Shown here: positions 30,802 through 39,810 of the stretch, in pieces
Position numbering within the stretch: the stretch's first letter is position 1
Layout: each line of letters begins with the position of its first letter
Source: Anaerostipes faecalis
GTDB lineage: Bacteria; Bacillota; Clostridia; Lachnospirales; Lachnospiraceae
Assembly (NCBI RefSeq): GCF_018982945.1
Contig: NZ_JABRXE010000009.1
Span: forward strand, 40,758 to 104,757
Direction: 5' to 3'
DNA: 64,000 nt
Notes under the pieces: model-generated
Told to the model about the DNA's origin: nothing
Database searches by the model: none
What the model saw: only the letters and a program-made list of their open reading frames with translations
Made by a program: the position numbers and the translations under genes

Positions 30802-30990
30802 ATGAATCGTACAAAGTATTTATTAACGGCAGATGATGTTAAGGACTATCTGGAATGTTCCAGAGACCATGCATACAAGGTTATCAAGAAATTGAATCTT
30901 GAACTTGCATCCATGGGATACGAAGTAGAAGCTGGCAAAGTGCCACGCAAATTCTTCGCAGAAAAATTTTATGGCTTTGAAGCATCGTAG
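30802..30990 (+). CDS. Excisionase-type small DNA-binding protein, element 1
   Basis: 62 residues, MerR-like helix-turn-helix (LLTADDVKDYLECSRDHAYKVIKKLNLEL) with the ending GKVPRKFFAEKFYGFE. AAGGAGGTGAG lies before the start and the integrase starts 14 bases after it. The homologue on element 2 (42925) has the same length and the same GK(V/I)PR..(F/W)..KFYG ending. Excisionases bend DNA and direct the integrase towards excision. Confidence 0.8.
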   Translation: MNRTKYLLTADDVKDYLECSRDHAYKVIKKLNLELASMGYEVEAGKVPRKFFAEKFYGFEAS

Positions 30991-31004
30991 AAAGGAGGAA
31001 GATT

Positions 31005-32072
31005 ATGGCTTGTAAAGACAAAACAACGGGAACATGGGTTGCCCAGTGGTACGAGGTAGACATGTATGGCAAAAAGAAGAGACGTAAGAAACGTGGATTT
31101 AAAACCATGCGAGAGGCTAAATTGTATGAAAACGAAAGAACCTTAAAGGAACAAGGCGACATGAATATGCTCCTAAAGGACTTCATGGAACAGTATTTTG
31201 AGGATAAGCAGAACGAACTTAAGGAGAGAAGTGTCAGAAGTAAAAAGCAGATGATGGAGCGACATGTTATTCCATACTTTGGAGACATGAAGATGTGTGA
31301 TATCACGGCTCCTCAAATCATCAAGTGGCAGAATGAGATGTATAAGAAAGGGTATTCAGAAAGCTATTTGCGAATGATTAACAATCAGCTGACGAGTTTA
31401 TTTACTCATGCAATGAATGTTTATGATTTGAGCAATAATCCATGTAAAAAGGTTAAACGCATGGGAAAGGATGCTCCTAGAAGTTTGACATTTTGGACGG
31501 TGGATGAGTATGAGACATTTCTTGAGACAATGGATGAAAGCGACCACTATTATCTAATGTTTGAGATTTTATTTTGGACAGGTATTCGAGAAGGGGAAAT
31601 GCTTGCACTCACAAAAGGGGATTTTGATTTCGTGAACTGTAAATTGCATATCACAAAGACCTATTATCGTATTGATGGAAAAGATGTAATTACGACACCA
31701 AAGACACCGGAATCAATTCGTACAATCGATATTCCGGAGTTCTTAAGGGATGCGATTAAAGAGTTCTGTGATAAGAAATATGGATTTCCGGATGATGAGC
31801 GATTGTTTCCAATCTGTGCAAGAGCGGTACAGAATAAATTGAAACGTCAGATTGCAAAAGCAGGAGTAAAGGATATTCGTGTGCATGACCTTAGACATTC
31901 ACATGTCGCATATCTGATTAACCAAGGTATCGAACCTATTTTGATTAAGGAACGATTAGGGCATAGGGATATTAAGATTACGATTAACACCTATGGACAT
32001 TTATATCCGAATGAACAGAAGAAGGTGGCGATGCTTCTTGATGCAAACAGAAGAAATAAAAAAGAGTCTTAA
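31005..32072 (+). CDS. int: Tyrosine site-specific integrase of element 1
   Basis: 355 residues: N-terminal arm-binding domain (KDKTTGTWVAQWYEVDMYGKK), SAM-like core-binding domain (about 60-160) and catalytic domain. Catalytic residues: Arg in TGIREGEMLAL, His-x-x-Arg in HDLRHSHVAYLI, His in ERLGHRDI and Tyr in TINTYGHLYP. The flanking 23-bp repeats indicate that it recombines at the 3' end of tuf. It is about half identical by eye to the integrase of element 2, which uses the same tuf site. Confidence 0.93.
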   Translation: MACKDKTTGTWVAQWYEVDMYGKKKRRKKRGFKTMREAKLYENERTLKEQGDMNMLLKDFMEQYFEDKQNELKERSVRSKKQMMERHVIPYFGDMKMCDITAPQIIKWQNEMYKKGYSESYLRMINNQLTSLFTHAMNVYDLSNNPCKKVKRMGKDAPRSLTFWTVDEYETFLETMDESDHYYLMFEILFWTGIREGEMLALTKGDFDFVNCKLHITKTYYRIDGKDVITTPKTPESIRTIDIPEFLRDAIKEFCDKKYGFPDDERLFPICARAVQNKLKRQIAKAGVKDIRVHDLRHSHVAYLINQGIEPILIKERLGHRDIKITINTYGHLYPNEQKKVAMLLDANRRNKKES

Positions 32073-32104
32073 TGGCGGCAACCATAAAGACTCAACTGAT
32101 AACG

Positions 32105-32153
32105 CTATAACCTCTGTTATCTCTCAACAAGATAATTATAGCAGAGGTTATTC
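32105..32153 (+). other. Inverted repeat downstream of the element 1 integrase
   Basis: ATAACCTCTG.TTAT and AT.A.GCAGAGGTTAT pair over about 14 positions around a 14-base loop. No T tract follows, so this may be an RNA-stabilising hairpin rather than a terminator. Confidence 0.5.
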
Positions 32154-32224
32154 CGTCTATCAACCGTTTTTGTTGATTTTAAAGGATTTTACGCAATTTA
32201 GAGGAAGGAAATGATGGAATAACA

Positions 32225-33172
32225 ATGGACAATTTAAAGATTATTAACATGGCAGATGTGGAAACCAAGAAAGTAGAGTTTCTTTGGTATCCATATATTC
32301 CTTACGGGAAGCTAACGATTATACAAGGCGACCCGGGGGAAGGTAAAACAACAGCGGTATTGCAGATAGCAGCACTTTTGACTAAAGGTGAGAAACTTCC
32401 GGAGGATGATCAGGAACGTGAACCTGTGAACGTTATCTATCAGACTGCGGAAGATGGATTGGCAGACACAGTAAAACCGAGACTAGAAGCTGCAGGGGCA
32501 GATTGCTCTAAAGTGCTTGTTATTGATGAATCAGAGCAAGGACTTAGCATGTCAGATTTACGCATCGAAGAGGCGATAAAGCAGACTGGAGCGAAGCTTG
32601 TGATTCTTGACCCTATCCAAGCATATCTTGGCTCTGGAGTGGATATGCACCGTGCAAATGAGATTCGTCCGGTAATGAAACACTTAGGTGATATAGCGGA
32701 GAAATACAACTGTGCAATCATCCTTATCGGGCATATGAACAAAGCAAGCGGTAGTAAATCTACGTACAGAGGACTTGGCTCTATCGACTTTCAAGCAACT
32801 GCAAGAAGCGTGCTGATTGTCGGTAGGGTAAAGGATGACCCAACCTGCAGAGTAATTGCACACGATAAAAGTAGCCTTGCACCGGAAGGACAGTCGATTG
32901 CCTTTCGATTAGACAAAGACAATGGTTTTATGTGGGAAGGGCCTATCGAACTGACCGTAGAGGAATTGCTTAGTGGAGAACCAAAGGTTACAAAGCTGAA
33001 AGCAGCCAAAGATTTTCTAACAGAGTTTCTGTCGGATGGTCCAAAGCCTAGTACAGAAATCTTTGAAGCAGCAGAAGTAGATGGTATCAAAAGGCGTACG
33101 CTATTTACCGCCAAAGAAGAGTTGGAAATAACAGCTACCAAAGTTGGCGATAAATGGCATTGGGGTTTTTGA
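32225..33172 (+). CDS. AAA ATPase, RepA-like replicative helicase
   Basis: 315 residues of the RecA/RepA helicase type. Walker A is GDPGEGKTT near residue 36, Walker B is KLVILDPIQAYLG, then IILIGHMNKASGSKSTYRGLGS as a sensor-like segment. Such proteins serve as replicative helicases of plasmids and mobilizable elements, and many integrated elements use one to replicate after excision. A C-terminal winged-helix-like tail (FLSDGPKPSTEIFEAAEVDGIKRRTLFTAKEEL) may bind DNA. Iteron-like repeats follow directly. Confidence 0.8.
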   Translation: MDNLKIINMADVETKKVEFLWYPYIPYGKLTIIQGDPGEGKTTAVLQIAALLTKGEKLPEDDQEREPVNVIYQTAEDGLADTVKPRLEAAGADCSKVLVIDESEQGLSMSDLRIEEAIKQTGAKLVILDPIQAYLGSGVDMHRANEIRPVMKHLGDIAEKYNCAIILIGHMNKASGSKSTYRGLGSIDFQATARSVLIVGRVKDDPTCRVIAHDKSSLAPEGQSIAFRLDKDNGFMWEGPIELTVEELLSGEPKVTKLKAAKDFLTEFLSDGPKPSTEIFEAAEVDGIKRRTLFTAKEELEITATKVGDKWHWGF

Positions 33173-33187
33173 TATGAGTAGGGAAGA

Positions 33188-33258
33188 TTGCAAGAGTGCA
33201 AGAATGCAAGAATGCAAAGTATATATAACATTGCAATCTTGCAACCTTGAATTCTTGA
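33188..33258 (+). repeat. Iteron-like repeats, candidate replication origin of element 1
   Basis: TGCAAGAG, TGCAAGAA, TGCAAGAA, TGCAAAGT in tandem, then an AT-rich ATATATAACA and inverted copies TTGCAATCTTGCAA. They lie just after the RepA-like gene. Element 2 has unlike repeats in the same relative place (46522). Confidence 0.55.
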
Positions 33259-33273
33259 TTTTGGGAGGAACGT

Positions 33274-33513
33274 ATGAAAGAGAAACAAATTCAGATATCA
33301 CAGAGGCTTTTTATTACGCTCGTAAAATGTTTTGTGCTTGATATGGAAGTGGATTGTGAAGAGATAAAGAAAGAACTAAATAGGAAGTTGGATGCTGTGG
33401 CGTTGCGACAATTATACAGTACATATAAAACAGCTCCAACGGATGCGGAGAAAGAGGAAGCACGCCAAAAATATCTTGATGCAAAAGGAGTGCCTACGAG
33501 CTTTCGATGGTAG
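33274..33513 (+). CDS. Small conserved-looking protein, unknown
   Basis: 79 residues (MKEKQIQISQRLFITLVKCF at the start) with GGGAGGAACG before the ATG. It is mostly alpha-helical and charged with no recognisable motif. It lies between the replication gene and the candidate oriT/relaxase, so a role in mobilisation or copy control is possible; this is inference. Confidence 0.55.
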   Translation: MKEKQIQISQRLFITLVKCFVLDMEVDCEEIKKELNRKLDAVALRQLYSTYKTAPTDAEKEEARQKYLDAKGVPTSFRW

Positions 33514-33877
33514 AGAGATTTTCACTTTGAGCGATATATAACAAGTACGTGGCACGTACTTGTAAGTATAGTCAAGGAAGAAAGCAGATGGTGTGCGACG
33601 ACAAAATCATTGGCTTCGAGTATCAGCTTACTGATAGTCGTTAGGCAATGATTGCACAAGGGAAGGCTTCGCCTGGGAGTGTAACTCCCATTGAGAATGG
33701 GTAAGGCATCGCCAGGGCAACGCCCTATGAGATGCAGTCAAGGCGGCAGCTTTGTGCACTCCGCATAGGAGCGAAATACGACTTGATGTCCGTAGGATGT
33801 CAAGTCTGGTATTGAGCCATAACTGTCAGAGCCAGTTATGGACTCACCAAAATTACAGAACAGAGAGGAGGAATTAG
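33514..33877 (+). other. Hairpin-rich non-coding region, candidate oriT of element 1
   Basis: 364 bases with no gene but at least seven short stems in a row: GTACGTG.CACGTAC (33551), AGGC/GCCT around TTC, GGGAGT/ACTCCC, CCATT/AATGG, AGGGC/GCCCT, CTTGA.GTC/GA.TCAAG, and CCATAACTG/CAGTTATGG. It directly precedes the relaxase gene, the common place for an origin of transfer. Which stem holds the nick site cannot be told from sequence alone. Confidence 0.55.
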
Positions 33878-35461
33878 ATGCCAGCAAGTGCACAAACAGT
33901 ATCTGTAAGCAGAGGAAAAACTGCAATAGAACATGACCTAAGAGAATATACGCCGAACAATGTTGACCCATCTATGTCGGTATACAACGCAGTTTTGATA
34001 AATGAACTCGGTGGGAAATCTCTTGCGGAATATACAAACGAATATATGAAACCGTATATTGAAGAATACAATGCTAAGCAACGTAGAAGTGATAGAATGA
34101 AGTCTTATGATTATGCAGCGGACTACATTGAAGAGCAAAATAATATGCAGAAATCGAGACAGAATTACACAGCCGGTCAGCTTGCGTATGAGTATGTAAT
34201 ACAGTTTGGTGACCACCAAACTATGGATGTTAACGAAGTGGTAAAGAAGCCTAAACTTCGTAAGGAAGTGCATGCGATGTTTGAGGAGTTCATTCAATCT
34301 TATCAATCATCCTATCCTCATATGAGGATTATTCTTGCTACGGTGCATATGGATGAACCCAAGGGAACACCACATATGCATATCCTAGTTCAGCCGATTG
34401 GAGAGGGCTATAAGCAGGGATTATCGCATCAGGTATCACTTACAAAGGCATTAGCTTGTGATGGTTTTGAACGTTCAGAGAAAAAGGGAGACCGCCTATC
34501 TATGACAAGATGGCAAGATGATATTAAGGATAATATTATGGAACCGATTCTGGTACGTCATAAATATGCAAGAGCCTATAAGGATGGAGAAAAACAGCAT
34601 ATGCCGGTAGCGATGTATAAAAGAGCAATGGCAGAAAAGGATGCGATTGTAGAAGATGCTAAGGTAGAAGCGGAACAAATCGTAGAGAAAGCTCGTGAAG
34701 AGGTCGAAGAATTGGAAGAGGAGAAGGATTATCTAATCAATGGTAATGGAAAAGACTCTGCGTATGATATGCCTTTTGAAGATTGGTCGATTGCAGATTT
34801 GAAGTGTGAAAAAGAATTCCTAATAAACGGAGACCCAGACTTTTCGGGAGATATATTCAGGGGTGTTTCAGAATTGGAAGAAAAGCACTCGGAATTAAGA
34901 GCTGATATAAAAGACTTGGAGCAAGCAAAGGAAGAAAAGACTGCAGAGGTAGCAAGTGTCGAAGATAGGTATTCAAAGATGTGGGATGAGTATGAGGCGT
35001 TAAGAGATGGGTACAAAGATAAGGATGGAAAACATATCTTGGGATATAATGAGCTGGTGCAGCGACATAAGGAGCTACTTCAAGATCCTGCAAGATTATT
35101 AGAGACAGAGGAAGGTCAGCAGGTTCTTGAAGAAGCGAAAGAGGAGATTGTAGAGACAGTGCAAAAGAACCTCGTATCCAATATGCTTGGATTTATCAAA
35201 AGAGAGATTTTTGACACATTGAAAGAATGGCTTGTAGAACCAATTTACAAAGCTATCAATGAAATGATGCGTGGACATTGGTTTCAGTTAAATGACAATG
35301 ATAAGAAAATCTTAACCGGAGCAATAGACAGAACAGTTGACCGATTAGTTGATAAGTTGGACATTGGCTCTAAGATAGAGGAGAATGTTTGCGAGAATAT
35401 GCCAAGTGAAAATCAGATAGAGCAAGAAGTACAAAGAATATACAGGGGGCGAGGAAGATAG
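33878..35461 (+). CDS. MobV (Pre/Mob) family relaxase of element 1
   Basis: 527 residues. The relaxase domain has the metal-binding pattern HMDEPKGTPHMHILVQP (near residue 156), the H-x-D-E..P-H-x-H signature of Mob_Pre proteins. A coiled-coil part follows (about 255-400, many Glu/Lys heptads) and a C-terminal helix-rich tail. It nicks oriT to start conjugal transfer. AGAGAGGAGG precedes the start. No coupling protein or secretion genes accompany it. Confidence 0.85.
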   Translation: MPASAQTVSVSRGKTAIEHDLREYTPNNVDPSMSVYNAVLINELGGKSLAEYTNEYMKPYIEEYNAKQRRSDRMKSYDYAADYIEEQNNMQKSRQNYTAGQLAYEYVIQFGDHQTMDVNEVVKKPKLRKEVHAMFEEFIQSYQSSYPHMRIILATVHMDEPKGTPHMHILVQPIGEGYKQGLSHQVSLTKALACDGFERSEKKGDRLSMTRWQDDIKDNIMEPILVRHKYARAYKDGEKQHMPVAMYKRAMAEKDAIVEDAKVEAEQIVEKAREEVEELEEEKDYLINGNGKDSAYDMPFEDWSIADLKCEKEFLINGDPDFSGDIFRGVSELEEKHSELRADIKDLEQAKEEKTAEVASVEDRYSKMWDEYEALRDGYKDKDGKHILGYNELVQRHKELLQDPARLLETEEGQQVLEEAKEEIVETVQKNLVSNMLGFIKREIFDTLKEWLVEPIYKAINEMMRGHWFQLNDNDKKILTGAIDRTVDRLVDKLDIGSKIEENVCENMPSENQIEQEVQRIYRGRGR

Positions 35462-35487
35462 AAATCCGAAAGGGTTTCTATTTTTTA
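35457..35487 (+). terminator. Terminator after the element 1 relaxase
   Basis: ATAGAAATCC and GGGTTTCTAT pair around GAAA, followed by TTTTTT. It separates the mobilisation genes from the cargo. Confidence 0.8.
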
Positions 35488-35562
35488 TGGTATCGTGTAT
35501 AATAGGGGTGTAAAAAGAACTGTTAAACAGTTCGACAAACTTGAATTTGACGGAGAGATAGT

Positions 35563-36330
35563 ATGGCTATTATTAAAAACGAAATACCGATTTTGGAGTT
35601 TGATACAGAGCAGACAGCAGTTCTTAATCCCACTCATGAAAATCTTGGTTTGAACTTACCCAAGAAATGTGTGTTCGCATTTCTTGGTGCTTACATAGAT
35701 GAATATGCCAGTAAAAGTGATACCAAACAGGTATCCACTTTTGAGAGTGCAACGAAGCATTATCCCATTTACATCACCAAATACAAGGGTGAGGACATTG
35801 TGCTTTGTCAAGCACCCGTTGGTGCGGCAGCAGCCACACAGATACTTGATTGGCTGATTGGTTATGGTGTAAGAGAGGTAATCTCGGCAGGTAGTTGCGG
35901 TGCTCTGGAAAAGTTCCCCGAAAGTACATTCCTCGTACCAAACAAGGCTCTGCGTGATGAGGGAACATCTTATCACTATGCGCCCCCTACTCGATTTGTG
36001 GAAATCAGCGAGAAGGCAAGAAAAGCAATTGAAGAAACCATTCTTGAGCATAGTATGAAATATCAGGAGGTTATAACCTGGTCAACGGATGGATTTTTCC
36101 GTGAAACCAAAGAAAAGGTGGCTTATCGCAAAAGTGAAGGCTGTGCAGTTGTAGAAATGGAATGTTCTGCTCTGGCGGCCTGTGCTGATTTCAGAGGGGC
36201 AACCTGGGGTATGATACTTTATACCGCAGACAGTCTTGCAGATGTTGACAAATACGACGAAAGAAACTGGGGCGGTAATGCATACGAATATGCACTTACG
36301 CTCTGCCTTGATGCGGTTATCAAATTATAA
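35563..36330 (+). CDS. Nucleoside phosphorylase (PNP/UDP family)
   Basis: 255 residues. Family features are VLCQAPVGAAAATQILDWLIGYGVREVISAGSCG (phosphate/ribose site), DGFFRETKEKV and VEMECSALAACADFRG (base and ribose binding, conserved Glu). Such enzymes split nucleosides with phosphate; substrate specificity is not clear. It lies directly before the aminoglycoside adenylyltransferase gene, apparently in one transcript, from a promoter with GTGTATAAT near 35504. Confidence 0.8.
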   Translation: MAIIKNEIPILEFDTEQTAVLNPTHENLGLNLPKKCVFAFLGAYIDEYASKSDTKQVSTFESATKHYPIYITKYKGEDIVLCQAPVGAAAATQILDWLIGYGVREVISAGSCGALEKFPESTFLVPNKALRDEGTSYHYAPPTRFVEISEKARKAIEETILEHSMKYQEVITWSTDGFFRETKEKVAYRKSEGCAVVEMECSALAACADFRGATWGMILYTADSLADVDKYDERNWGGNAYEYALTLCLDAVIKL

Positions 36331-36383
36331 GAACAGTTAGAATCAATCTTTTTTTGTGATATAATTTTATTGAGGTGAATGAA

Positions 36384-37256
36384 ATGAGGACTGAAAAAGA
36401 AATATACGATTTAGTTTTGAATTTTGCTTTTCAAGATGAGAGAATTAGAATTGTAACTCTTGAGGGGTCTCGCACTAATGTTAATATACCAAAAGACAAT
36501 CTTCAAGATTATGATATTACTTTTTTTGTTATAGATATGGGAGAATTTTTGAAAAGCGATGACTGGCTTAGTGTTTTTGGTAACAGAATTATGATGCAAA
36601 AACCTGAAGATATGGAATTATTTCCTCCAGAAGAAAAAGGATTTTCTTATATAATGCTTTTTGATGATGGTGTAAAGATTGATTTAACTTTGTTACCTGT
36701 TTCAATGCTTGAGGAGTATCTTACTCGCGATAAACTTGTAAAAATCATGTTAGATAAAGATAATATGATTAAAACAGAAATAGTTCCCACAGATGAAGAT
36801 TATTACATTAAGTGTCCAACAGAAAGAAAGTTTGATGACTGTTGTAACGAATTTTGGAATGTTGCAACATATGTATCCAAGGGCTTACTTCGTGGTGAAA
36901 TACTATTTGCAATAGACCATATGAATGAAGTATTACGTCATGAGCTTCTTAGGATGATTAGTTGGTATGTCGGTACTGAAAAAGGATTTAATTTCAGTTT
37001 GGGTAAAAACTATAAATTTTTAGATAAGCATATTTCAAAAGAATTGTGGGATAACTTACTAAATACATATTCAATGAGTTCGTATGAAGAAATGTGGAAA
37101 TCGTTTGATTTGTGTCTATGTTTGTTCAAAAAAATATCTAAAAAAGTGGCAGATTCACTTGGTTATAATTATCCTGATTATGATGAAAACGTTACAAAAT
37201 ATTTGGAAACACAAAAGAGAATTTCAAATAAATATCTTTATGGTAATAGGTATTGA
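36384..37256 (+). CDS. aadE: Aminoglycoside 6-adenylyltransferase, ANT(6)-I type
   Basis: 290 residues beginning MRTEKEIYDLVLNFAFQDERIR at ATG 36384 behind GAGGTGA. The nucleotidyltransferase motif LEGSRTN followed by QDYDITFF (Gly-Ser and Asp-x-Asp), then MMQKPEDMELFPPE and FDDGVKIDLTLLPV, match the streptomycin 6-adenylyltransferases of Gram-positive bacteria. This enzyme inactivates streptomycin by adenylating it. The sequence differs at many positions from what I recall of the common AadE, so a distinct variant is likely. A terminator follows at 37293. Confidence 0.88.
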   Translation: MRTEKEIYDLVLNFAFQDERIRIVTLEGSRTNVNIPKDNLQDYDITFFVIDMGEFLKSDDWLSVFGNRIMMQKPEDMELFPPEEKGFSYIMLFDDGVKIDLTLLPVSMLEEYLTRDKLVKIMLDKDNMIKTEIVPTDEDYYIKCPTERKFDDCCNEFWNVATYVSKGLLRGEILFAIDHMNEVLRHELLRMISWYVGTEKGFNFSLGKNYKFLDKHISKELWDNLLNTYSMSSYEEMWKSFDLCLCLFKKISKKVADSLGYNYPDYDENVTKYLETQKRISNKYLYGNRY

Positions 37257-37292
37257 CAAATTCCAATTTGGTGAACTGAATACTGACACATA

Positions 37293-37325
37293 GGGGCAAG
37301 GTTGAAATACACCTTGCTCCTTTTT
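37293..37325 (+). terminator. Terminator after the aminoglycoside adenylyltransferase gene
   Basis: GGGGCAAGGT and ACCTTGCTCC pair around TGAAATAC, followed by five T residues. Confidence 0.85.
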
Positions 37326-37367
37326 ATTTGCCTATGGGCATTCATAGAAAATGAATAAAAGGGTCAG

Positions 37368-37562
37368 TTATACACACCAATACTTATCTCGGACAGAGAC
37401 AAATATAAAGACCTCTCCGTTTATATCACACCAACCGTTTATTGCTGACAAATGCATTCTGTCGAGCATCAAGCCATATAAAAGCTTTGCTTCGGCAGAC
37501 AAGCTTTTGTATTTATCCGTAAATAACACCTTCGGCATTTTGAAAAAGGCTTCGTTATCCAC
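37368..37562 (-). pseudogene. Replication initiator (RepA_N type) gene remnant
   Basis: Minus-strand frame starting MDNEAFFKMPKVLFTDKYKS and continuing LSAEAKLLYGLMLDRM...NGWCDINGEVFIF, the conserved N-terminus of RepA_N plasmid/ICE replication initiators. After about 54 residues the match ends exactly where the 25-bp inverted repeat begins, and a stop follows. So only the first part of a foreign replication gene remains. It suggests that the cargo region came from another plasmid or conjugative element. Confidence 0.75.
37375..37399 (+). repeat. Left copy of a 25-bp perfect inverted repeat
   Basis: Begins CACCAATACTTATCTCGG. Its exact reverse complement is at 39795-39819. It coincides with the break point of the repA remnant on the minus strand. 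Confidence 0.85.
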
Positions 37563-37740
37563 TATCTTTCACGCTCCTTTTTGATACATAATTGCAGGAT
37601 ATAACCACAGCTCTGAAACTTTGCTTGCAGCTTTTGACACATCTTCTGCAAAGCTCGTTGTAGCAGATTCTGTTTCGTTCATTCAGGAACAGGCTCAATT
37701 CTGATTTTTTACTTTTACTCATTCTCGGAATAACTATCAC
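37555..37740 (-). CDS. Small conserved-looking protein upstream of the repA remnant
   Basis: Minus strand, about 55-61 residues; the core is MSKSKKSELSLFLNERNRIC then YNELCRRCVKSCKQSFR, with paired cysteines. GTG 37740 or an internal ATG at 37722 may be the start; AAAAAGGAG lies just upstream. It overlaps the repA remnant start by 8 bases, so the two formed an operon in the source replicon. Function unknown. Confidence 0.45.
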   Translation of the reverse strand: MIVIPRMSKSKKSELSLFLNERNRICYNELCRRCVKSCKQSFRAVVISCNYVSKRSVKDSG

Positions 37741-38714
37741 ACTCCTTTTTACTGTAGCTTTTCGGGTTGATTTTTGATGATTTTTTCGTCTGTAATGCGT
37801 TTTGTTTTGTCGGTAGGATTATTTCATTAACCACATATCAAAAGCCTCTTTTTGCCGTTTCACCCGAAATAGTTCCTGCCCCGGAATTTCACCGCAGCGT
37901 TGCCTCGCTCATATCATCGCAAAGTCGTATCACTTTCGGACGGTCATTCAGTTGTCAAGGTACACGAGAGAAAATATCCCTCAAGGGGTGACTTTTAAAA
38001 CGCCGATTTTTGTACGTTTTTTCAAAACTTTTTTCAAAAAGTTGAAAGTTTGTAGCGTTGCACAAAAACGCCCTTCACTTGGTAGGCATTTTGAAAGCCT
38101 GAAAAAACGACTTTTTATGAAACTTTTTTATTTTCGTTAAAATTGCACAACAAAAAAAGCCGTCACATAGATAGCACAAATAGCGGGAGGGCATTTCATC
38201 CTCTCGCACAGTTTGCACTGAAACTATGTAACGGCTTAAACTTTAAGCTCTGATTGTCCGTATGTTACTAACCGAGTATCGGACTATACTTGGTCGGTCA
38301 GATAATATGTGTTGGCATAAAGCCAATAAGTAAAAATATGTGTTTCAGATTATATTTAGTTGTAAGGCAAATACATTATTTACCAATTTATTATTATACA
38401 GAACATTTGTTTACTTGTCAAGAACTTTTACGAAAAAGAAAAGATGGTGTCGGTTTTCACCGACACCACGAAAAATTAATCACAACTTAGGGTATGTGAT
38501 TTGTATAGAAAACAATAATTTCATTTTATTTCTATACAAGTTTTAGACAGTATTATTAAATTTCTTTTTTATATTTTCTATGAAAGTTTTAGCCATTTTG
38601 TTTTTTAAAAGTAAAATAAATGAGTAGAATATTGATTTTTTGCTTTTGAAATGTTATTATAATAATGGTAGTTTATCGTATTTTGCTATTATATTTCTCG
38701 AAAGGTATGATGAT
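37741..38714. other. Gene-free stretch of the cargo region
   Basis: Nearly 1 kb without a credible gene. It is T-rich on the plus strand, as expected for the upstream region of a minus-strand replicon. A palindrome-containing AGCCGT(C/T)ACATAG ... CTATGTAACGGCT pair (about 38158-38235) and a hairpin GGTGTCGG/CCGACACC (38446-38467) are present. TTGTATAGAAA/TTTCTATACAA (about 38501-38541) is a further 11-bp stem. Confidence 0.5.
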
Positions 38715-38757
38715 ATGAAAAAAAAACAAAAACACAATAATTATCACTGAAGAAATG
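38715..38757 (+). other. Probable true start of the RlmN/Cfr-like gene, out of frame by a poly-A run
   Basis: ATG 38715 has GAAAGG about 9 bases upstream and is followed by nine A residues (38718-38726). In the given sequence this frame stops after 11 codons. With eight A residues it would read MKKNKNTIIITEE and join the RlmN/Cfr-like frame at ATG 38755, which itself lacks a good ribosome binding site. Confidence 0.6.
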
Positions 38758-39810
38758 ATAAATTCGGACCCTTACGGTTATACATATAAAGAAATTTGTG
38801 ATTGTGTTGGAGAAAAAAAGGCGCGATCACTTATGCATGCCCTTTATAAAGAAAAACCTCAGAAGAAATATCAAACAATGAGCATTAATGATATTTATAA
38901 TGGCGGTGATACACGAAAATACTCTTTCAAATTAAAGGATGGTTACTGCGTTGAAACTGTTTGCATCAAGAGAAAAACAGGTGTAACTGTATGTGTTAGT
39001 ACAATGGTAGGCTGTCCTGTAGGTTGCATTTTTTGTGCATCTGGAAGTAATGGGTTTATAAGAAATTTAACTCCTTCAGAAATTGTACAGCAAGTAACAT
39101 TACTGAAAGAAAAAGTCAACAGAATTGTATATATGGGAATGGGTGAACCATTTTTTAATTATGATAATGTAATTAAGTCGATTCATATATTAAGAGATAG
39201 AAATGGGCTTAATTTCCCCACAGATGGAATCAATATTTCGACTGTAGGTCCTTTAGAGCAATTAAAAAAAATAAGGGAAGAGCATTTGAAGATACAACTC
39301 ACCCTCTCTCTTCATGCAACAAATCAAAGAACAAGAGATATTATTATCCCCCACATGAAGGGTTATGATATAAATAAGATTGTTGAGGCAGTTTTATCAT
39401 ATTCTGAGAGACATAATAGAAAAGTTACAATTGCTTATTTATTAATTCCCGGACTAAATGACAAAGCAGCTGATGTAAGACAGTTGGGAAGATGGTTTCG
39501 TGAAAAAAATGTTTTAATAAATCTTTTACAATATAACGATACCGCAAATTGCAATATTAACAGGCCAAACAAACAACAATTAGTTGCATTTAAATTGCGA
39601 CTTGAAGCGGCTGGTTTAGAAGTAAAAATGAGAGAATCACGAGGCAATAATATCAAAGCTGCATGCGGTCAGTTAGTTAGTAACACAAACAAAAAGAATA
39701 AACAAAACAGCTCAAAACCAACAGACTTTAATTCTCACAAATTTTCTAAGAATAAACAAAACAATAATAAGTCTTCTTCTACGCAAAAGAAAAATCTCTG
39801 TCCGAGATAA
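38755..39810 (+). CDS. RlmN/Cfr-family radical SAM rRNA methyltransferase
   Basis: 351 residues. The radical SAM cluster motif is CPVGCIFCASG. The two extra catalytic cysteines of RlmN and Cfr are present, in TVCVSTMVGC and in AACGQL near the end. GMGEPFFNYDNV is RlmN-like (Cfr of staphylococci has GMGEALAN). These enzymes methylate A2503 of 23S rRNA: RlmN at C2, Cfr at C8 giving resistance to phenicols, lincosamides, oxazolidinones and others. Which activity this one has cannot be told. The Lys/Asn/Ser-rich last 50 residues end in the inverted repeat. An upstream ATG 38715 may be the true start after a frame change. Confidence 0.75.
   Translation: MINSDPYGYTYKEICDCVGEKKARSLMHALYKEKPQKKYQTMSINDIYNGGDTRKYSFKLKDGYCVETVCIKRKTGVTVCVSTMVGCPVGCIFCASGSNGFIRNLTPSEIVQQVTLLKEKVNRIVYMGMGEPFFNYDNVIKSIHILRDRNGLNFPTDGINISTVGPLEQLKKIREEHLKIQLTLSLHATNQRTRDIIIPHMKGYDINKIVEAVLSYSERHNRKVTIAYLLIPGLNDKAADVRQLGRWFREKNVLINLLQYNDTANCNINRPNKQQLVAFKLRLEAAGLEVKMRESRGNNIKAACGQLVSNTNKKNKQNSSKPTDFNSHKFSKNKQNNNKSSSTQKKNLCPR

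Noticed and set aside
33188-33258. CRISPR-like repeats
   Set aside because: The units are only 8 bases long and adjacent without spacers, so they fit iterons and not a CRISPR array.
38290-38546. Two overlapping plus-strand frames of about 66 codons before the RlmN/Cfr-like gene
   Set aside because: They run through a terminator-like hairpin (38446-38467), are AT-rich with no ribosome binding site and match nothing.
38755-39810. Naming the radical SAM gene cfr
   Set aside because: It has the RlmN-type GMGEP motif and sequence distance from the known Cfr groups; the activity cannot be decided from sequence alone.
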